64,000 bases of DNA from Triplophysa rosa (GCF_024868665.1 NC_079914.1:3466593-3530592), one strand, 5' to 3'; counted from the first letter of the stretch, positions 43,940 through 57,900 are shown. Translations and numbers: made by a program. Notes: generated by a model not told the origin, from the sequence alone.

Positions 43940-46798
43940 ACATTCACAACCAGAAGGTTTTGTTGTAATCAAGGGAACTTAATATAAGGGTTCCGGAGGC
44001 CCTTGTCCAACTGTAACAACTATATTCTTTCGGAAGCGTTGAATTTACACATACAAAAGCAATATAACCAGACAATTGTGCAATAAAAGGTCAGCTAAAA
44101 AAATTGCTTGGCAGCTGTAAAGCATTCATTATCACCAAATATTTTAACAAAGACTTCAACACATCCCCTGTAGTCTGGATATGTGAAATAAAACGTGTAG
44201 TAAACGGTGCCAGCATGATAGAAATTAATTCTGCGATGTTGATACCTTCGACAAAATCTCAGATTCCACAATTGAAAATATCTTATTTCAAACACCTGCA
44301 AATATATTCTAGAGAAGTGTGTTAACGCAATTATAAGTGAAACAGCAAGAATCTTACTAACTTTAAATATTAATAAAAGAAACACAGATCTTGCTAATTG
44401 CTACAATGAAACCTTCTTGGGGTTTTGTGATGGAATAATTGCCTTTTGTATTTATCAGTTAAGCTACACCAACAAGTAATGCTGAAAAACAGCTGTTCGG
44501 GATGCAGACCCCGTGTTGCTCATGTACCGTCTAGGATATTTATTTGTATTGACTTTTAAATCAAGCTTGACACCATTTTGAAAACCGAACGAACTGTTTT
44601 TGTCAAATAACCACTTGCAGTTAATCAAATACATACTGATGTGCGCAATGTCGACAGCTTCTGTGAGTAAAAACACACCCAAAAGCGCACTCTTAAAAAT
44701 AATTGGGTCATTTGCAAATCGTTGTTGAGCATCAAAGCAACGGACTGACACAAAATCCTCGCAAATTTAGCTACATAAGTCCTCATTATCTGGCAACCGT
44801 CACATGGAATTGATTTGATGCGGTAATGATGAGCATTGCACAGATTGTGTACTCCGAAAACAACAGCAACACTGCCATTTCTTCATGAGGCTATAGGTTT
44901 TAATTGAAAGTTCACTTCAATGTTCAAAAACAAATGGCTTTGTTGGATGTTTTGTGCACACAAAAATGACATGCATAAGTATGCAAGTTAATTGTTTAAT
45001 CCTCAACAACATTTTAATACACAAATATTAAATACACAAAATATATCATGCAAACATCCATGTTATCTACCAGGGGTTAAGCCCTTTCCCCCACTCCCTT
45101 ACAAAATCTCCTGGCTAAGAATCTCTTCATAGATTAGGGAATAGGTAGCTCTGTAAGAGCCAACAGATGGAGAGCCAAATTTAGTAAACCATTAGCTGGC
45201 AAAAAAGCAATATCCCCCTCCCTCCTCTTCACTCCTAAATCCTCACGCACAAAAGCCAAGGATTGCTGTGCTGTTTGCAAACTTACATTAAAGCTCAGGC
45301 GGAATCTACTAATATTTTAATGCATTTTTGTGTCATATGTGGATAATTGAATGATTAAATGGATGTACCGTTAAAAAAACCAAATTCATTTATTTGAACA
45401 GATTGTTTGGGATAACTGCAGCTCTCTTGTTTGCAGTGTCTCAATGTAATCCATGTAGGTTAGGCTTAAGTACCTGCATTATGGTATATAGTAGATGTAT
45501 TGTAGTACTGTACATGTAAAGACACCCCCAATTTTGTGAGATTTGTTAGCCGTGTTTTCACATCCAGAGGTGTCGGGGAAGTCAAACATTATTATGATTT
45601 TATTATGTCTTAAGTCTTTTATTATGATTATTGTATGCAAAATGAATATAACAAAGCATAGCTATCGCAAACTGATCTACATCCTAAACACAGCTGTCTT
45701 TGTTACATACTACAACCAACATGTGTTTTGACATGAATAAGGTTGGGGGGAGGAATTTCATAAATATTCATTGATAACCAGAATAATACACAATTATCAA
45801 ATGCCATTATGTAGAAAGTCTTGTTGAATCCCTAGTCCCTATTAGTATCTGGTCAGAAATCAAATTGAGTGTCTGCAGACTTAATTTAGCATATTTCTTG
45901 TTTTATTTTTAGAATTTGTAGAGTAGAAGTAAACGTAAAGCAATATGTTCAATGGATAGGAGAGTAATGGAGAACAGAAAAACACTGAAACATAAAGAGG
46001 AAGACTTTGGGAATGACGTTTTCTCTAGGATTAAAATGAGCTGTGAAAGTGTGGACCACAAGTGGTGAAGGTTTGGCTGGTTGGCACATTTTGTCATCTT
46101 AAAACATACTCCCTCTCTCTCTAAAAGCCTAAAAGACATGTCAGCCAACCCTGTGTTAGCAAAGCCAATGACTGACAGGCAAAGAACATTTATTGCTGGC
46201 TGGTTTTCTGATCGATGTCCTGTTATTATTTCTCAAAACACACATTTCACCGAAATCTCTCAAGTAGTATCAAAAATATTAACTAGTATTAAAGAGAACG
46301 CAAAGATATTTTATTTTCCTAAAGAAACTTGTCACTCATTTTCTTAATTTTTGGATTGCAAAAATGACGTAATAATAATAATGATAATTCTTACCACGGT
46401 AGTAAAACAATAGATTAAAACATAAACGAATACAACACAAAGTTATTACCAGAAATATTTTTTCATACAGTAAAGGGTATGCGGAAGTATTTATCAGCAT
46501 TTAAATATCCTTTTGGTTGCCAATCCCCTTTCACACACCCGTTTCCACAAAACTTCAGATTGTGTTTAAAATGGACTTTAACCTATATCCACCCGCTCTG
46601 TTGACATAGAGACATTTGTATTCACCATTATTTGCATCACCTTACGATGTGGTAGCATGTGAAGTGCTGCAACAGTTTAACCGCTTTCCTAAGCATAGGG
46701 TCTGTTGCCATGGCAAAATACTGAAATGTTCTGCCTTCACCTGCCATTCAAAGCGGTTTTAACATACTGCATTCTTGGTTTCAGGCTCTAAAAACTGT
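43940..46798. other. Intergenic stretch without recognised features
   Basis: No exon, transposon ends or notable tandem repeat seen in about 2.9 kb. The part 45060-45290 is less AT-rich and repeat-free, but nothing can be claimed for it. Confidence 0.45.
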
Positions 46799-46806
46799 GG
46801 CCGAAT

Positions 46807-47657
46807 CAGGCCCGGTTCCTGCCAGGTGCAGAAGGGTGGGCTAGCAGGTATCCTGGGTGGGCATATACCCCAACCAGAAAAAATTCAGAAACCATTTAAA
46901 CTTTTTTTTTTTCATTTTTCTACTAAGATAAGAATGTGTTTTGGTAAAATTATAATTTTTGTTTATTTCTGTGAACGTCCGACAACATTTCCCTCAAATT
47001 TAATATAAAAATGTTGTTTTGATTTGCATTTATTTGCCGAAAAACAAAAGTTCATATTTAGTTTTTAACAACTCAAAACTAATGTTTGTACATGTATTAG
47101 AAAAAGTCTGCTGTATATGAGGTCCGTGAGCACGCAGTGCGCCTAAACTAAACTTGTTTGTACAGTGTTTCGCTACCACCTTCACTATGAATTGGGGTGT
47201 TTGAGATGGAGGGAGACAGATTTATTTGTAAAGTTGGATCTTTCAGTCATTCCTGACAGTCGATAAGTTAAAATCTAGCCTAAATATTGCGAGCAAATAA
47301 TAGCTGTTTGTTAATGTTACAGCTCGCGAGACGCATCCTTCTCCTTCACAAAATAATACCGCAAAAACTCCTGTTATAATAAATGAATCTGATTTTACTG
47401 CACAATTAATTTTATATGCTGTTTATAATAAACTCAAAGCAAGCGTGCAGTGCGCCTAAAATTCCTTTGCACATTATTTTGCTTCCACCAGCATCTCGGT
47501 TTCAAACTAAAGCCGCTCTGTGAGTGAAGAGTGAAGTTGCTTTCAACCAATAGAAAATACTGCAATTTTTGGTGTTGTTTTTTATTCTCATTGGGTGGGC
47601 AAGACAGATGTTTAGGTGGGCTCAGCCCACCCCTGCCCATGCCTGGAGCCGGCCCTG
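46807..47657. mobile_element. hAT-type element with CAGG-CCGG ends
   Basis: The left CAGGCCCGGTTCCTGCCAGG and right CCTGGAGCCGGCCCTG are inverted with mismatches, followed inside by GTGGGCT and AGCCCAC. An exact 8-bp duplication GGCCGAAT lies at 46799-46806 and 47658-47665. No transposase frame. Confidence 0.9.
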
Positions 47658-47888
47658 GGCCGAATGTAACTTTTGAGCTGAAAAATCATTTATAATATTA
47701 AGGCCAATGTACACCTTCTCTTACATGTTTCACTATATTGCTTATTCGTTTAAATGTAATTTGAAGTATAATTTTACATGAAAAATGTGATGTATTTTAA
47801 TGGTTTGTCAGATTCACAATTTTTCACCCTAGTGATGTTCGGTACAGAGTGGGGCTTTATTCTTAATTTACTTTCTAACCTTTATTAT

Positions 47889-48193
47889 TGTCACAGAACA
47901 GCTAGGAATCACAAACGAGGGAGGATTTCCAAAAGAATACTTTTAATCAAAAGTCCAAAAGAAACACAGGTAGTCCAACATGTAGGAACACAGCCAGCAA
48001 AAAATGTAAACGGTAGACGAGACTATGAACGAGGGAACAGGCTGAGTATTTATAGTGTCCAGTGATGAGGCTGATGACGGGCAGGTGCGATGATTACAAA
48101 CACGGACGGGTGCGGGAGCGGGATGGGAAACTGAGTCCATTGGGGAACACGGGAGAAAACAGGAATGGAAACAGACGGAACCGTCTTATGATG
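47889..48193 (-). mobile_element. Short retroposon-like insertion with 15-bp target duplication
   Basis: TCTAACCTTTATTAT occurs at 47874-47888 and again at 48194-48208. The 305 bases between read, on the minus strand, like a processed 3' segment ending TTCCTAGCTGTTCTGTGACA. A duplication of this length is typical of target-primed retroposition rather than a cut-and-paste element. The family is not identified. Confidence 0.65.
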
Positions 48194-48452
48194 TCTAACC
48201 TTTATTATGATGTCCGGACATACTATCAGGGCCTTCAAGGTTAGAAAAAAACAAAGCAAAGGAAACAGGAGTTTTTGAATGGATGTCAATGGAGGAGATG
48301 CTGTTCGCTAATCTTCATGGGTTTTGTGTGGAGTTTACTGAAAAAAATATGTTTTGTGAAAGAAATCACAGACAGTTTTGCGACAGGAGTCATTTTGCAC
48401 CATTGCCCATTCATTTCTATGGGGATATATCTTACCTCTGGGGTGTAGGGTA

Positions 48453-48675
48453 CACTGTTAAAAATAAAGGTGCTTAAAAGGTTCTTCACAGCGATGCTAT
48501 GAAAGAACCAATTTTGGTTCCACAGAGAACCATTCAGTCAAAGGTCTCTCTCTTACTTTTTTTAAATCTGAAGAACAGAAAGGTTCTTCAGATGTAAAAG
48601 GTTCTTTGTGGAACCAAAACGTTCTTCTAATCTATCGCATCAAAGAACCTTTTGAAGCACCTTGTGTATTACAGT
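48453..48675. repeat. Fold-back MITE (AAGGTTCTT family)
   Basis: The left CACTGTTAAAAATAAAGGTG and TGCTTAAAAGGTTCTT are mirrored by AAGAACCTTTTGAAGCACCT. Central AAAGGTTCTT/AAGAACC motifs repeat in both directions, so the whole unit folds into a hairpin. Confidence 0.85.
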
Positions 48676-48679
48676 CTCA

Positions 48680-49905
48680 TATTGTGTGTTTGGGACACGC
48701 GTGGTAAAGAGAGTAAAGACAATTTAATATAAACTGAAATGGTATACGTTTTACTTTTTAATCCTCTATCATCACATGGTCATAAATGGCAAAATTACTT
48801 TAAGGTGATGGCCATTTGTACAGTACACTTTCTGACTGCTTTTGTAAAGAAACTCTGTTTGAAACTCTCTCTACTGTTTGAAATTCGCCCACAGATAAAA
48901 AGGTTGCCATCTCCTCATATCTCTGACACTACATCCTCCATGTTTGCATTGTCATGTGAGCTGCATGTTCTCTGACCTATGATGTTCTTCCAGCAATGGC
49001 AAAAATAGTTTAATGTATATCAGATACACACGAAAAGAGCCCTTCTTACCGCTTTCATATATTTTCTATATATATGTTTGAATTTGGTGCCACCTCAACT
49101 CTCATGGCCCCATAAGTGTTATTTTCTGCTCACTGCAGAATCTCTTGTAGTGGACCTTACGGATATTTCTCTTCTTTTCACATCCTGATTCTGCATTTAC
49201 TTATTTCACATATTAGTTTTCGCATATTGTGTTTTAGGAAAGTAGACGTATGGTGTCTGCCTTGACTACAAATATTCACAATGTTCTTGTAAGGTTTTTT
49301 CATTGTTCTGCATGTGTTGGTTCTTTTTTAATAATCACTTAAAGGACTTTGGCGTTTGAAAAACAATTATAATCTCTTCAAAGAACTCTTGACTCTATAG
49401 ACTAAATTAGTCGAAGCCGTTTTGACCTGCACACCACAAAACTATTACTGTGTTAAGACTTAAATAAGCTTAAATAATAGGAAGTTAAATATACACATGT
49501 AAATGTTTAATATGTTATAAAAGGAGAAAAAGATGTGATGAGTTATTTTATATAGTATAAAAATCTACGTCTTCTAAATATCTATAATTTCTTTATTACA
49601 TCTTCGGGTTTCTCTTATATTTGTAACGATATTTAATATGGTTTATCGTGATAATTGATTTGCACAATTCAATATACTATGAATAATTCTACATAACATA
49701 TAAGCATATTTGTTTAAATTTCTCTGAAATCACAGAACCTTAATACTTATCAGCAAGTAAAGATTAAGAATACTTGAACACAACCTTTGCTTATGGAGAG
49801 CAAGTGTAAACAAAACCTATGACATATCTTATTTTAATACAGTCAATATATTAAAAATTGCATGACACTGAAAGTGTTGCTACTTTTAACAGTTAATATA
49901 TACCA
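48680..49905. other. Intergenic stretch without recognised features
   Basis: AT-rich spacer. No exon, element ends or notable repeats seen. Confidence 0.45.
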
Positions 49906-49911
49906 CTATTA

Positions 49912-50018
49912 AACCCAGTGTTGGGTCGAAAAGGTACAAAACCAATCGTTACGTCATAAATTAAGCTATGCCAGGTTGTTTCAACCCAAACTTGGGTTGT
50001 TTTAACCCATTTTCTGGG
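49912..50018. repeat. AACCCA/TGGGTT palindromic repeat
   Basis: AACCCAGTGTTGGGTCG and later TTTCAACCCAAACTTGGGTT and AACCCATTTTCTGGGTC form short inverted motifs typical of a common fish repeat. Boundaries are approximate. Confidence 0.6.
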
Positions 50019-50027
50019 TCCATTTAA

Positions 50028-50322
50028 AGGGATTGTTCACCCAAAATTAAATATGTCTCATCATTTACTCACTCTCACATTGTTTCAAACCTGTATACAT
50101 TTCTTTGTATGTTCAACACAAAAGAGGACATTTTGAAGAATGTGGAAAACAAAATAGTTTGGGCCACCATTGAATAGTAGTTTTTCCTACTATGGTAGTC
50201 AGTGGTGCCCCAGAACGCTTTGGTTACAAATATTCTTCCAAATATCTTTTTTTGTGTATAGCAGAACAACAGAATGTATACATGTCTGAAACAACTTGAG
50301 AGTGAGTAAATGATCTATCCCT
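50028..50322. repeat. TTAA-type MITE with intact TTAA flanks
   Basis: The element begins AGGGATTGTTCACCCAAAAT and ends with the mirrored AGTGAGTAAATGATCTATCC. It is bounded by TTAA at 50024-50027 and 50323-50326. The middle holds CTACTATGGTAGTCAGTGGT as in its relatives. Confidence 0.88.
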
Positions 50323-50360
50323 TTAAAGTACAGCATTTTATGTTAGTACACAAATCATAT

Positions 50361-50766
50361 GGGATAGTTCACCCAAAAATTATTTTATGAATTACTCTCT
50401 CTAGTTGCTCAAAACCTGTATAGATTTATTTGTTTGGTTGAACACAAAGATATTTGGAAGAATGCTTGTAACCAAACAGTTCTTGGACCCCATTGACTAC
50501 CATAGTAGGAAAAATTACAATGGTAGTCAAAAGTGCCCCAAAACTGTTTGCTGCCCTCTTTCTTAAATATCTTCTTTTTGTGTTCAACAGAACAAAACTA
50601 TTATAAAGTAATTTTTCCTACTATGGTAGTCAATGGGGTCCAAGAACTGTTTGGTTCCCAATATCTTTCTCTGTGTTCATCTGAACTAAAAAATGTATAC
50701 AGATTTGGAACGACTTGAAGGTGAGTAAATGATGGCAGAATTGGTATTTTTGGGTGAACTATCCCT
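50361..50766. repeat. TTAA-type MITE, second copy adjacent
   Basis: The left GGGATAGTTCACCCAAAAAT and right ATTTTTGGGTGAACTATCCC are inverted copies with TTAA (50767-50770) only on the right. TACTATGGTAGTCAATGGGG and its mirror occur twice inside. It lies 35 bases from the previous copy. Confidence 0.88.
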
Positions 50767-50770
50767 TTAA

Positions 50771-51670
50771 AAACTGTATTTATTGGGTACATATGTGTTG
50801 TACACAGTAGGTTTAAAGTTCGGGGTGGGTTTAGGGTCAAAAGTGTAATAACATGCGATAGCCTACTTGAAATTGTACAATGTAACAACACATACTGTAT
50901 GTACACAATAGTTACACTGTAAACATTTTCTTACGAAAGTAAAAAAAAAAGTAGTTAAAGACACAATGCAAAGTAGGACCCATCTTTTTTGGCAAATGTA
51001 TGTTTAAGTCTGACTGACATCTATATGCGAAAGGATGCTGTGCATAGGGCCAGTCGATAGTACACGTCTCACAGTACATGCAAGTGTGAAAGGGATAAGG
51101 CCAGAAGCTCAAGAGACAAATATTGGTCAAAAGGATGGGAAAGTTATACAAATACATTTTAAGCATCTTGCAGTCATGACTAACAGAGTATCAGGTCTGT
51201 TCGTTTTCACTAACTGTCTACAAAGGTGGGCATGCCATGTGTTGTGAAGAAATGTACAGTTATGTGAAAAGAAAATGTTAAACCAAGGTTTGGCAACAAG
51301 GACAATCAGACAAGAACTTGACAAGGGGAAAAAAACGTAATGTCACAGCGACAGCACTGTAAATAGACTGAAAATGAGGTAAAGAGAGGAGATAATGACT
51401 GCTCTTCGTCTTGAGTTTCGTGTCATTTTGCTCCCAGCGAGAAGTCAGAAGACGTAGACATATTTTTTTCCTCATTCCTCCGACAATCTACTCTTTGGCT
51501 CGGCATGACTCATATACCAATGCTTTTTATCCTTTTTAGAGGTGATCACAGGTTTGCATCTCATCCGACAGTCCTAACAGGGCTTCTAGGTGGGTTAGAG
51601 CGCCCACTTGTGGTTGTACCTTAATATGTTAAATAGGTTCATCTAATAATGTTACAACAATACCGGAGCA
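50771..51670. other. Spacer downstream of hoga1
   Basis: A short repeat-like segment (50790-50930, with GTTCGGGGTGGGTTTAGGGT) resembles a dispersed fish repeat. The rest shows nothing I recognise. Confidence 0.45.
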
Positions 51671-51678
51671 CTCAAGTT

Positions 51679-51684
51679 TTTATT
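51679..51684 (-). terminator. Candidate hoga1 polyadenylation signal
   Basis: AATAAA on the minus strand, about 120 bases after the hoga1 stop. Only the hexamer and its position support it. Confidence 0.4.
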
Positions 51685-51802
51685 TTTCAGTCCGTTTACT
51701 GAACATGATGTCAATTAACAAAAAATGTATTTAAAGAGTAAGACCATATACTTTGTTACGCATTCAAGTCATTGGTCCTAAATAACCGTTTATGGCCAAT
51801 AT

Positions 51803-51952
51803 TTATAGCCAACCATTTGAGGTGAATTTTACTCGAAGCTGATCTAAATCTGTTTGTGATAGTGGCTGCAAAGGGGACCGACACACCCCACCATGATATC
51901 CAAACCACTCCATTGCTTGTTTCAGAGCCGGGACGCCGTACTGCCGAGTTAC
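51803..51952 (-). CDS. hoga1: hoga1 coding exon 7 and stop
   Basis: Encodes [32 protein letters not shown] and VKFTSNGWL before TAA at 51805-51803. The acceptor is TTTTCATAG. The open frame reading [11 protein letters not shown] across the same bases is a shadow in the wrong frame. Confidence 0.95.
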   Translation of the reverse strand, partial: VTRQYGVPALKQAMEWFGYHGGVCRSPLQPLSQTDLDQLRVKFTSNGWL

Positions 51953-54900
51953 CTATGAAAATAGAAAACATTGTATTTTAATGAGTCAAATCTATCATAG
52001 ATTCTGAAAGATATAATCCGATGTTTATTCCAAGCAAACTCTTTATTATCAATTAATTATATGAATTATTAGTTAGTTGTTCTTAATTAATTCGTTTTTT
52101 AAAGCATATTTGCACTACGGTAAACATCTTTCTCATGGCCTTTGTTCGACAGCTCCTTTGGGGGAAGGGTTGCTTCCAATGTTTATCATGCCTACATAGC
52201 AGTAAATGTAGCTGTGGTATAAATGTGCCATGTTGCCATGGTGACGTGATGCTCACTGCTGTGTTGGGTTCGATGAGGTGATACTGGAGCTCTCTGGCCT
52301 CGTCCCAGCGACCTGAAACGCACAGCTGTGCCAGCTCGCACACCTGCTGACCCAGGACATTTGCGAGGGCGCACACACCTCCCACGGCCCCTACGACAAA
52401 CACACGGGCACTTAAATGTCACATTAGTGCAATATTGCCGGTGTTCGTGCAATTTGGCCTGGAATGACCACGTGGAAAAAAAGCTAAATTTGAAGCTGCT
52501 GCTTTTTTGATTGACAAACTACAGACTGTTTGAGTTTGATTGACAGGTTGGCTCCACCCATGCACATAAAAATGGCAGAGGAACTCACCGCCCCCAGTTT
52601 TTGCAAGTGACAGATATTTGCTTGTGTTTATTAATTGACAGACTTGGTGGAAAGTCTCCCACGAGCTGACATTTGATCAACAGTAATGTTTCCAAACAAG
52701 TTGAGAAAATGCGCTGCATATACTCTATAGACATATAGTCTACATATATACAGCCATGGAAAAAAATGGAGTTCCAAATTTTGATTTAATCAGCATTTCT
52801 AGATGTTTTGTGTCCATTCCAGTCTAGTGTCTGCTGAATTTCAACAAAATCAAACCTTAGGAGTGACAGTCATATACAGTAACAGCACTGTGACAGCATG
52901 ACAAGACGCATGAAAACTGTGATAAAAATCCACGTACAAATATTTCTGTTCTTAAAAGTAAATATGAACTTGCAATATTTGAGGTCTGAAAAAATACAGA
53001 GCCTATTTTCTGTTATTTTGACCTGTTTCTCCAGTTTTCTTTTTTTTTTCAAATAAATGCAAATAGAAACATTATTTTTATTTGAAATTTGGGAGGAATA
53101 TTGTTAGTAGTTCACAGAATGAAACAAAAACTTATCAGTTTACCTAAACACATACCTATAAATATTAAATTCAGAAAAACTGAAAATTATTTAGAATTTT
53201 TTCCGCATCTTTATATTTTAGTTTGGTCACAGATTGCATGATGTGTTCAACATGTTATGCATCTTTAAATGATTATCATGCTTTCTACGTATAAGATTTA
53301 CAACAACAAAAAAACATTTTTCCTGACAAATACTACATTTAATAATCAGATACAATGCAACTTGTGGTATTTAACAGAGATCAATAATTAAAACATAAAA
53401 TGGGGGGAAAAAGTTAACAATAAATAAGTGAATTCAAATGATAGTTAGACAGTTCTCACCTACGGAGTACGCAGCCATGAGGAACCCAGCTGATCCCGCC
53501 AGCACCTGGAAACCCTGCGATCTGGTTTTGTGCACAATCAGAGCTAATCTTGTGATCTATCAATTATCAAACATCAAAGCGTATTAAGGTGATAGAAGAA
53601 AGTGAAAATAAAGACAGATGGTGAATAAAAAAAAGAGAACTAATGCAGTATCTTAAAGTATGTCTGCAGTAATTACAGGTAAATAAGTTCTGGTATAGTT
53701 ACTGTATGATGAGACCTTCAGCTTGACTGCAACGATAACACTTTAACTTGAGTCAATATTGTTAACTTGTTTAATATTGTTGGATATTAAGGAGGGAATA
53801 ACCGGGTTGTTCAACAGCGTGAGCACTTACAATCCTTACAATTTTGGGGCTGGTTTATGCATGTTTCAGATAATGTAACACATGGGGATGAATTACATTA
53901 GTTGTGTATTTTTTGCACTGCTGGCATCACTAAATGTGATTCTAAAAATATCCAAACAGATTTGCTAAACTCTCTTCCCATCTGTCACTGATTAAAGACA
54001 CATGGCTTGCCCTAAACCCATTGGTTGAACAAATGCTGTAGAGCAACGTTTTGATAACATCACAAAGCCACGGTAATATTAATACTGATGCACTCCAAAT
54101 TGGGGTAAATAATACCAATATTAAACATGCAGAATCAATATTTTTTTAGATTCTTGGTTTGTGTATAAAACGATTGATTAAATATAATATATTCGCTCTT
54201 ACATCACCACCACTATCTTTGAGGCCGACAATATTTGGATGCTGGGAAAGTTGAATGATGGCATCCAGAGGCAGGTCGAGACCGGTGTTTGCTGGCACAC
54301 TGTACAAAACAACTGGAACTGAACTGGAATCTGCCACCTTGGAAACGACAGACAACAGTGCATTTAATAAAGACACAATGGAAAGAAGCACTGTTGATGA
54401 TGCGTTTTATTTTATTATACAGTCTACAATCAATAGAAACATCCACAGCTTTACTGACGACTACCTGAGCGTAGTGGTTTATAAGAGCACGGCTGTCCAT
54501 TCGACCGCGGTAAAAACATGGTGTTACCACTAACACGCAGTCAGCACCCACATCTGCCATTCTTTGGCTCATTTGGATCGTTGCCTTGGTGGCTACAAGA
54601 ATAGACAAAAAGCAATATAAGAGCAATGCAAGGCTTGACAGTGTGCCATCAGGCAGGTTTTATTGAAATTAAAATAGAGACACTAAAAGACCAAACACAA
54701 GACTGGAGAGCTTGAAACCCAGATCCAGATAAAAACCAGTAGCTGCATTAATTTGGCTGTCCCGTTTGAATGGAAATACAGCAGTGTTTATTTTAGATAC
54801 TCAATAGGTGAATATTGCCCAGACGGGCACCTTATGCGTATTTCTCTTTTGAATTTTGGTTTTTCCTACTGGACTGGACTACATATCGCTGCTGTCATTC

Positions 54901-57900
54901 TGAAAGCTTGTATTTCGTGATTTTCATTTTTTGCCATAAATCATTAGTCACCCTTTATGTTTGCTACTGGGTTTTGTAAAAATCTAACCAATAAAAAAGT
55001 ATTTTGAAAGTGTTTTGACAAAACAGTATTTAATCAATGAAAAAGTACAGTGTTTTCCCCCATTTCCTGAAAAACTGTGAATTTGGAGGTTTCAGAAGGA
55101 CAGTAATTGTAACCTGTAATTTAGTTTATAATAAGGATGTAATTCTACCGTACTGTGCACAGCATGCAGTTTTGGTGACAATTCATATTTACTTTTTGGT
55201 CTCTATTAAAATAAAAACAGAAAATGCACACGCACACACACTAAATACTAGGCTACTTCCAACTTCAGCTGCTTATAGAAGCTGTTTTTTTTCTGATTTT
55301 TGTTAATAATTTTCAAGACTGCTATATTCTAATTGTTTTCTAATAGAGTGTTCATTTCTTAATATTGCTGATAGAAACTATTGCTTTTCTTTATTATTAA
55401 CTTCATTATTCTATATATGTAAAAGCTATACTTTAAAGTGTTATGTATTTTGGTAATTTAAAATTTAGTTGTTGGAAAATATTACTATATTATAGTAGTT
55501 TTATACTACTTTAAAACTTATGATGAATCATAATTCAATCATCTAGCGATACAAATTGATTCACATATTTCAAATATTGTTTATTTTATACGTTTAAGGC
55601 CGTGTTCAGACTTGACTTCTTTTTCGAAGCTGCTAGCGTCTGTTTTACATTATAATCCTACGGAGTAAACAGAGTTTTCAAAAAACGCCTTTTGAGGTTG
55701 AAAAAAGTTCAACTTTTCTGAAAAAAACGCCCTACGTCAAGCTCCTTTTTCACAGCTAACCAATGACAGAAACCTGTCATTTCCATAACAACATTAAAAA
55801 CAAAATAAAAAAACATGTATGTTGCATGCAATTCCCTATAGCCTATATTATATATTTGGAATGTATAGTTTCATATTTTATTAGGTTCTTTGATAAGGTT
55901 ACAATACGTAGGCCTACGTATAGGGATGTAACGATTCACTCAGCTCACGATGCGATGCGATTCACGATTCTGAACTCACGATGCGATTTATTCACGATTT
56001 ACTCACGACTTATTTTGAAAAAATGAGTTGAAACCAATTAGAAATGAACAACGTCCCTTGCATTATTTCTTAAATGCTTCACGTTTCTTTGTATGATAAA
56101 ATGATGTTTTATTTCAAATAACAAAACTAAACTGCAATTTTATAACAAATTAATAATAGAAAAAGTCTCTTTAATATAAACAAACTAATACTGTCTGTGC
56201 TTTTCTTGGATTTTTTTGCATTTAAGAAATATCAGCATCCACGTTTAGGTTTGCAGTGAAAATAGCGGCCCCTGCTGTCCAAAAAAATGTATTGCGATTC
56301 AGTTCAAGCCTCAACCGATTTGAATCGTCGCTCATTATAACCGATTTTCAACCGGCTCACGGTGAATCGTTACATCCCTACCTACGTATCAACGTAACCT
56401 GCGTGATGTCCCCAAACCAAACACGTCACGAAAGCGCCAAGCAGCTCCTGCCACCAGCCACAACAACAAAACAAACGGAGAAATAAAAGTGAAGATGGAA
56501 GACAAGGTGCGGGAGAAATTGAGGTCGGGAATTTACATCATTAAAAGAAAAGATCAAGCTGCTAAATCGAATGTTTGGGACCGGTGTTCTGCCAATTTAT
56601 GCTACCCATAAATTTGTGCTACCCTCGTGTTGTGATTGGGTTGGGGGAGGGGTTATTTAGGTGTAAGGGTTGGGTTGGGGGAGGGGTTAGTCCTGTTTTG
56701 TATGGAGGTAGCAAAATTTGATAGGGATGCATAAATTGGCAGAACACCGGTTCTCAGAAATAGTTGCAGCAGGAGACAACAGTAGTAACGTTATATCGGC
56801 TACGTGAAATGCAAGTTTCTATGGTTCATAAGCATATGTTGTTGCCAGTTTACAGGGCGATGTAATCTAATGGCTGTTTCCAAGCACTTTTAGGCTGAAA
56901 TAAAGTCTGTTTTCATTTACATTACAATGCCTAGTATGTCTATTTAATGGTGCGGGGGCGGGTTGTAAAATAGATACAGTGGTGTGGGGCGGGCCAAATA
57001 ATTTCATAAAAGCGGGACCCACGGGTTGGAAAAAACCCCGACCCACAGATTGGAAAAATCCCTAGTGCACTAGTGCACAGACGCTGCCTCCGAAGTCATG
57101 GCGTTCGTGTGCTATTTGTAACCAAATGCGGCCAGCGTTTTTTTTTACTAAAAAAGCGCCTTAGTCAACTTTTTCTTGTCAAAAAAGAAGTCAAGTGTGA
57201 ACACGGCCTAAAACTGTTTTTCAAGGTGTGTTTTTTTTAGCAAACTGCATTTAATCAAATACCGGTTAACTCGATTCCAAAATTAATTTTACAGAAATCG
57301 AACTGTGCATGAGGGTTAACAGAGGGAGATTTTGTTCTTTCAAATCTCGTCATATTCCTTGACCCAAAAAAATTTAACCTAGGGTCATAAAACATGGTTA
57401 ATAATAATCCAAAGCCCATTTTTGTGCTATCAAGATCTCTCATAAATAAAACCACAACATGAAGGCTCTAGCTCTGATGATAATAGCGGCACATGTATAT
57501 GTAATTAATAGGGATGTAACGATTCACTCAGCTCACGATGCGATGCGAGTCATGATTCTGATCTCACGATGCGATTTATTCACGATTTACTCACTATTTA
57601 TTTTTAAAAAATGAGTTGAAACAAATTAGAAATGAACAACTTCCCTTGCATTATTTCTTAAATGCTTCACGTTTCTTTGTATGATAAAATAATGTTTTAT
57701 TTCAAATAACAAAACTAAACTGCAATTTTATAACAAATTAATAATAGAAAAAGTCTCTTTAATATAAACAAACTAATGCTGTCTGTGCTTTTCTTGGATT
57801 TTTTTGCATTTAAGAAATATCAGCATCCACGTTTAGGTTTGCAGTGAAAATAGCGGCCCCTGCTGTTCAAAAAATGTATTGCGATTCAGTTCAAGCCTCA

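Larger units (their letters stand above)
55598..57208. mobile_element. Harbinger-like element in hoga1 intron 2, with nested insertions
   Basis: The ends GGCCGTGTTCAGACTTGACT and AGTCAAGTGTGAACACGGCC are inverted with two mismatches. Both are flanked by TAA (55595-55597 and 57209-57211 sharing bases with the end), consistent with the 3-bp TWA duplication of PIF/Harbinger. Subterminal AAAAAGTT and AAAAACGCC motifs occur at both ends. It contains a hAT MITE and a further short MITE. No transposase frame. Confidence 0.78.

Noticed and set aside
44095..44385. 96-aa minus-strand open frame with hydrophobic start
   Set aside because: No family resemblance, no splice context, AT-rich composition; likely chance.
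51756..51971. 71-aa open frame containing [11 protein letters not shown]
   Set aside because: It overlaps hoga1 exon 7 in the wrong frame; the true frame reads [10 protein letters not shown] to FTSNGWL.
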